A stretch of 64,000 nt of DNA from Micavibrio sp. (GTDB taxonomy: Bacteria; Pseudomonadota; Alphaproteobacteria; Micavibrionales; Micavibrionaceae): assembly GCA_012960155.1 (NCBI GenBank), contig DUBU01000039.1, forward strand, positions 131,530 through 195,529, given 5' to 3'. Under the pieces are notes generated by a model. That model was not told the DNA's origin and searched no databases. It saw nothing but the letters and a program-made list of their open reading frames with translations. Both the position numbers and the translations under genes were made by a program. Shown piece after piece: positions 62,406 through 64,000 of this stretch (position 1 is the first letter of the stretch; every line of letters begins with the position of its first letter).

Positions 62406-63752
62406 ATGATGAATGCGCAGGAAAAAAAATTATACATTAAGACATGGGGCTGTCAGATGAACGTCTATGACAGTAACCGCATGGCTGATGTGCTGGCACC
62501 ACTAGGTTACAAACCGGTCGAAGCACCGGAAGATGCCGACATGGTAATTCTGAATACATGCCATATCCGTGAAAAAGCAACGGATAAGGTTTTTTCTGAA
62601 CTTGGGCGTCTGCGCAAACATCAAGAAGACAAGAAAGCCAAAGGTGGCAAAATGCTTATGGCCGTTGCAGGCTGTGTAGCGCAAGCTGAAGGCGACTTCA
62701 TTATGGAGCGCGCCCCTTATGTAGACATGGTATTTGGCCCGCAGACATATCATGAACTTCCACAAATGGTTATGAAAGCCACAGGTCAGCGTGTTGTTAA
62801 CACAGAGATGCCTACCGAGGCTAAATTCGACCAGCTTCCGGAAGAGAATAAGAACCAAGGCGTAACCGCATTTCTTGCCATACAAGAAGGCTGTGACAAA
62901 TTCTGTACATATTGTGTTGTGCCGTATACACGCGGTGCGGAATTCTCCCGCAATTATGAAGGTATTCGTGACGAAGCAAAGAAGCTGATTGAGGCTGGTG
63001 CCCGCGAAATTACCCTCCTCGGTCAGAACGTTAATGGCTGGCACGGTAAAGACCTTAAAGGCCGCACGATAGGTCTAGGGGATTTGATCGCTGGTTTGGC
63101 CGATGATGTTGATGGGCTAGAACGCATCCGTTACACAACGTCACACCCGAATGACATGAAGCAAGACCTGATCGACGCGCACAAAGATATTCCCAAACTT
63201 ATGCCGTTCCTGCACTTGCCCGTTCAAGCAGGCTCAAACAAAATTTTAAAGGCGATGAACCGCTCTCACACAGTTGAGTCATATGTTGATATCGTCAACG
63301 AAGTTAAAAAGGCGCGCCCTGATATTGCGATGTCTTCAGACTTCATTGTTGGCTTCCCTGGCGAAACAGAAGAAGACTTTGAAGAGACACTGAAAGTCGT
63401 AAAAGAAGTGACCTACGCCTTTGCGTACTCTTTTATCTTCAGCCAACGTCCAGGCACACCTGCGGCGAATATGGGTATGCAAATCCATAAGGCTGTTAAA
63501 TCAGAACGTATTCAACGCCTGCAAGCCTTGCTGAATGAACAGCAGCTTGACTTCAACAAAGCGCAAATCGGCAAGACTATGCCCGTTTTATTTGATCGCA
63601 AAGGATCAAAGAACGGACAGCTTCATGGCCGCACCCCTTATAACCAAGCAATTCACGCTGAAGGTAATGAGCGTCTACGTGGACAAGTGGTAGAACTCGA
63701 GGTAACAGAGGCACGCGCTAACTCCCTAGAAGGAAAAGTTGCAATTATATGA
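62406..63752 (+). CDS. miaB: tRNA-2-methylthio-N6-dimethylallyladenosine synthase
   Basis: 448 residues of the radical SAM methylthiotransferase family. The N-terminal UPF0004 domain has TWGCQMNVYDSNRM with the first Cys of the auxiliary cluster, and NTCHIREKA and AGCVAQAEG with the others. The radical SAM cluster is in GCDKFCTYCVVPYTRG, and a TRAM domain ends the protein (RGQVVELEVTEARANSLEGK). It adds 2-methylthio to i6A37 of tRNAs reading UNN codons. An ATG at 62409 is also possible. Confidence 0.96.
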   Translation: MMNAQEKKLYIKTWGCQMNVYDSNRMADVLAPLGYKPVEAPEDADMVILNTCHIREKATDKVFSELGRLRKHQEDKKAKGGKMLMAVAGCVAQAEGDFIMERAPYVDMVFGPQTYHELPQMVMKATGQRVVNTEMPTEAKFDQLPEENKNQGVTAFLAIQEGCDKFCTYCVVPYTRGAEFSRNYEGIRDEAKKLIEAGAREITLLGQNVNGWHGKDLKGRTIGLGDLIAGLADDVDGLERIRYTTSHPNDMKQDLIDAHKDIPKLMPFLHLPVQAGSNKILKAMNRSHTVESYVDIVNEVKKARPDIAMSSDFIVGFPGETEEDFEETLKVVKEVTYAFAYSFIFSQRPGTPAANMGMQIHKAVKSERIQRLQALLNEQQLDFNKAQIGKTMPVLFDRKGSKNGQLHGRTPYNQAIHAEGNERLRGQVVELEVTEARANSLEGKVAII

Positions 63753-63754
63753 AA

Positions 63755-63802
63755 ATAGGTTTATAAATCCGCAATTACGTAAACTACGGATCTCAAACCT
63801 AT
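63755..63802. repeat. Interrupted hairpin between miaB and the next gene
   Basis: ATAGGTTT (63755-63762) pairs with AAACCTAT (63795-63802), ATCCG (63767-63771) with CGGAT (63787-63791), and a TTACGTAA palindrome lies in the loop. No T-run follows, so it is not a standard terminator; it could be an RNA-processing site. Confidence 0.35.
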
Positions 63803-63821
63803 AGATTAAGGGTAGCAACTT

Positions 63822-64000
63822 ATGACTGAACTCGCACAAGGTGAATTTATTGTAGAAACCTCTAATGGCAAGGTCTCCGAACCTGTGCAGCTTGGCTCTC
63901 TCAGCCGTAGCAAAATAAAAGCCCTTGAAAGTGCATGTAAGGTCACAATTAAAACGGAAGGCCAGAAAATTACTCTGAAACCTTCTGAAAGTGCCAAAGA
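63822..64000 (+). CDS. Start of a PhoH-like protein (3' partial)
   Basis: The frame runs off the window; about 60 residues are visible. The start has a GGGT-rich upstream but no perfect ribosome site. LSRSKIKALESACKVTIKTE followed by GQKITLKPSES has the KH-like pattern that begins PhoH proteins, and phoH follows miaB in most alphaproteobacteria (miaB-phoH-ybeY). A P-loop would be needed to confirm it and lies beyond the edge. Confidence 0.5.
   Translation, partial: MTELAQGEFIVETSNGKVSEPVQLGSLSRSKIKALESACKVTIKTEGQKITLKPSESAK

Overview
The window is chromosomal DNA of an alphaproteobacterium of moderate GC content (estimated by eye, not computed). The evidence is the F0 operon order atpI-atpB-atpE-atpX(b')-atpF without F1 genes, the rsfS-rlmH-envC-ctpA-YibQ-rppH run, the yebC-ruvCAB-ybgC-tolQRAB run, a GTTC-N7-GTTC LexA box in front of ruvC, an NrsF (DUF1109)/ECF sigma pair, an NDUFS4-like complex I subunit and miaB followed by a PhoH-like start. 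I would look first among Rhodospirillales- or Micavibrionales-like lineages, but the sequence alone does not fix the order.

Layout. 1-5.3 kb: end of an OmpA-domain protein, a membrane-anchored DsbA-like protein and smc. 5.3-8.6 kb: F0 ATP synthase genes and nadD. 8.6-14 kb: rsfS, rlmH, an EnvC/CtpA/YibQ envelope block and rppH. 14-21.3 kb, minus strand: yebC, a small membrane protein, ruvC-ruvA-ruvB, ybgC and tolQ-R-A-B, with no pal or cpoB after tolB. 21.5-24.6 kb: a response regulator with an unknown partner, a YmdB-type phosphoesterase, a hypothetical protein and 5-formyl-THF cyclo-ligase with a 6S RNA upstream. 24.8-33.5 kb: ornithine aminotransferase, YciI, zapA with a small coiled-coil partner, transketolase, tRNA-Cys, a second S41 protease, metA, tRNA-Asn and a dienelactone hydrolase. 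33.5-36 kb: a GH63-like glycosidase and a membrane adenylate cyclase.

36.0-45.9 kb is the most unusual part: three very large minus-strand genes in one apparent operon. They encode an unrecognised 788-residue protein, an enlarged RNase J-like metallo-beta-lactamase/beta-CASP protein (1140 aa) and a protein of about 1337 aa whose N-terminus carries an Exonuclease I-like DEDDh domain. I know of no described system with this composition. It is the best candidate here for an undescribed nucleic-acid processing or defence system.

46-64 kb: a rhodanese-type sulfurtransferase, an AT-rich gap ending in a promoter/terminator pair that may be a very short sRNA or an attenuator, two secreted proteins sharing a short module, tRNA-Arg, NDUFS4-like protein, NrsF/ECF sigma, tRNA-Pro, DUF192, an alpha/beta hydrolase, an MsbA-like exporter, a patatin-like phospholipase, a HAD phosphatase, a 1276-residue membrane-anchored coiled-coil protein, a cluster of DnaA-box-like sites, an alanine/glycine symporter, a small secreted protein, miaB and the start of a PhoH-like gene. 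Housekeeping genes dominate. The accessory content is concentrated at 33.5-36, 36-46 and 47-49 kb. Complete integrase, transposase or phage modules and CRISPR arrays were not seen.
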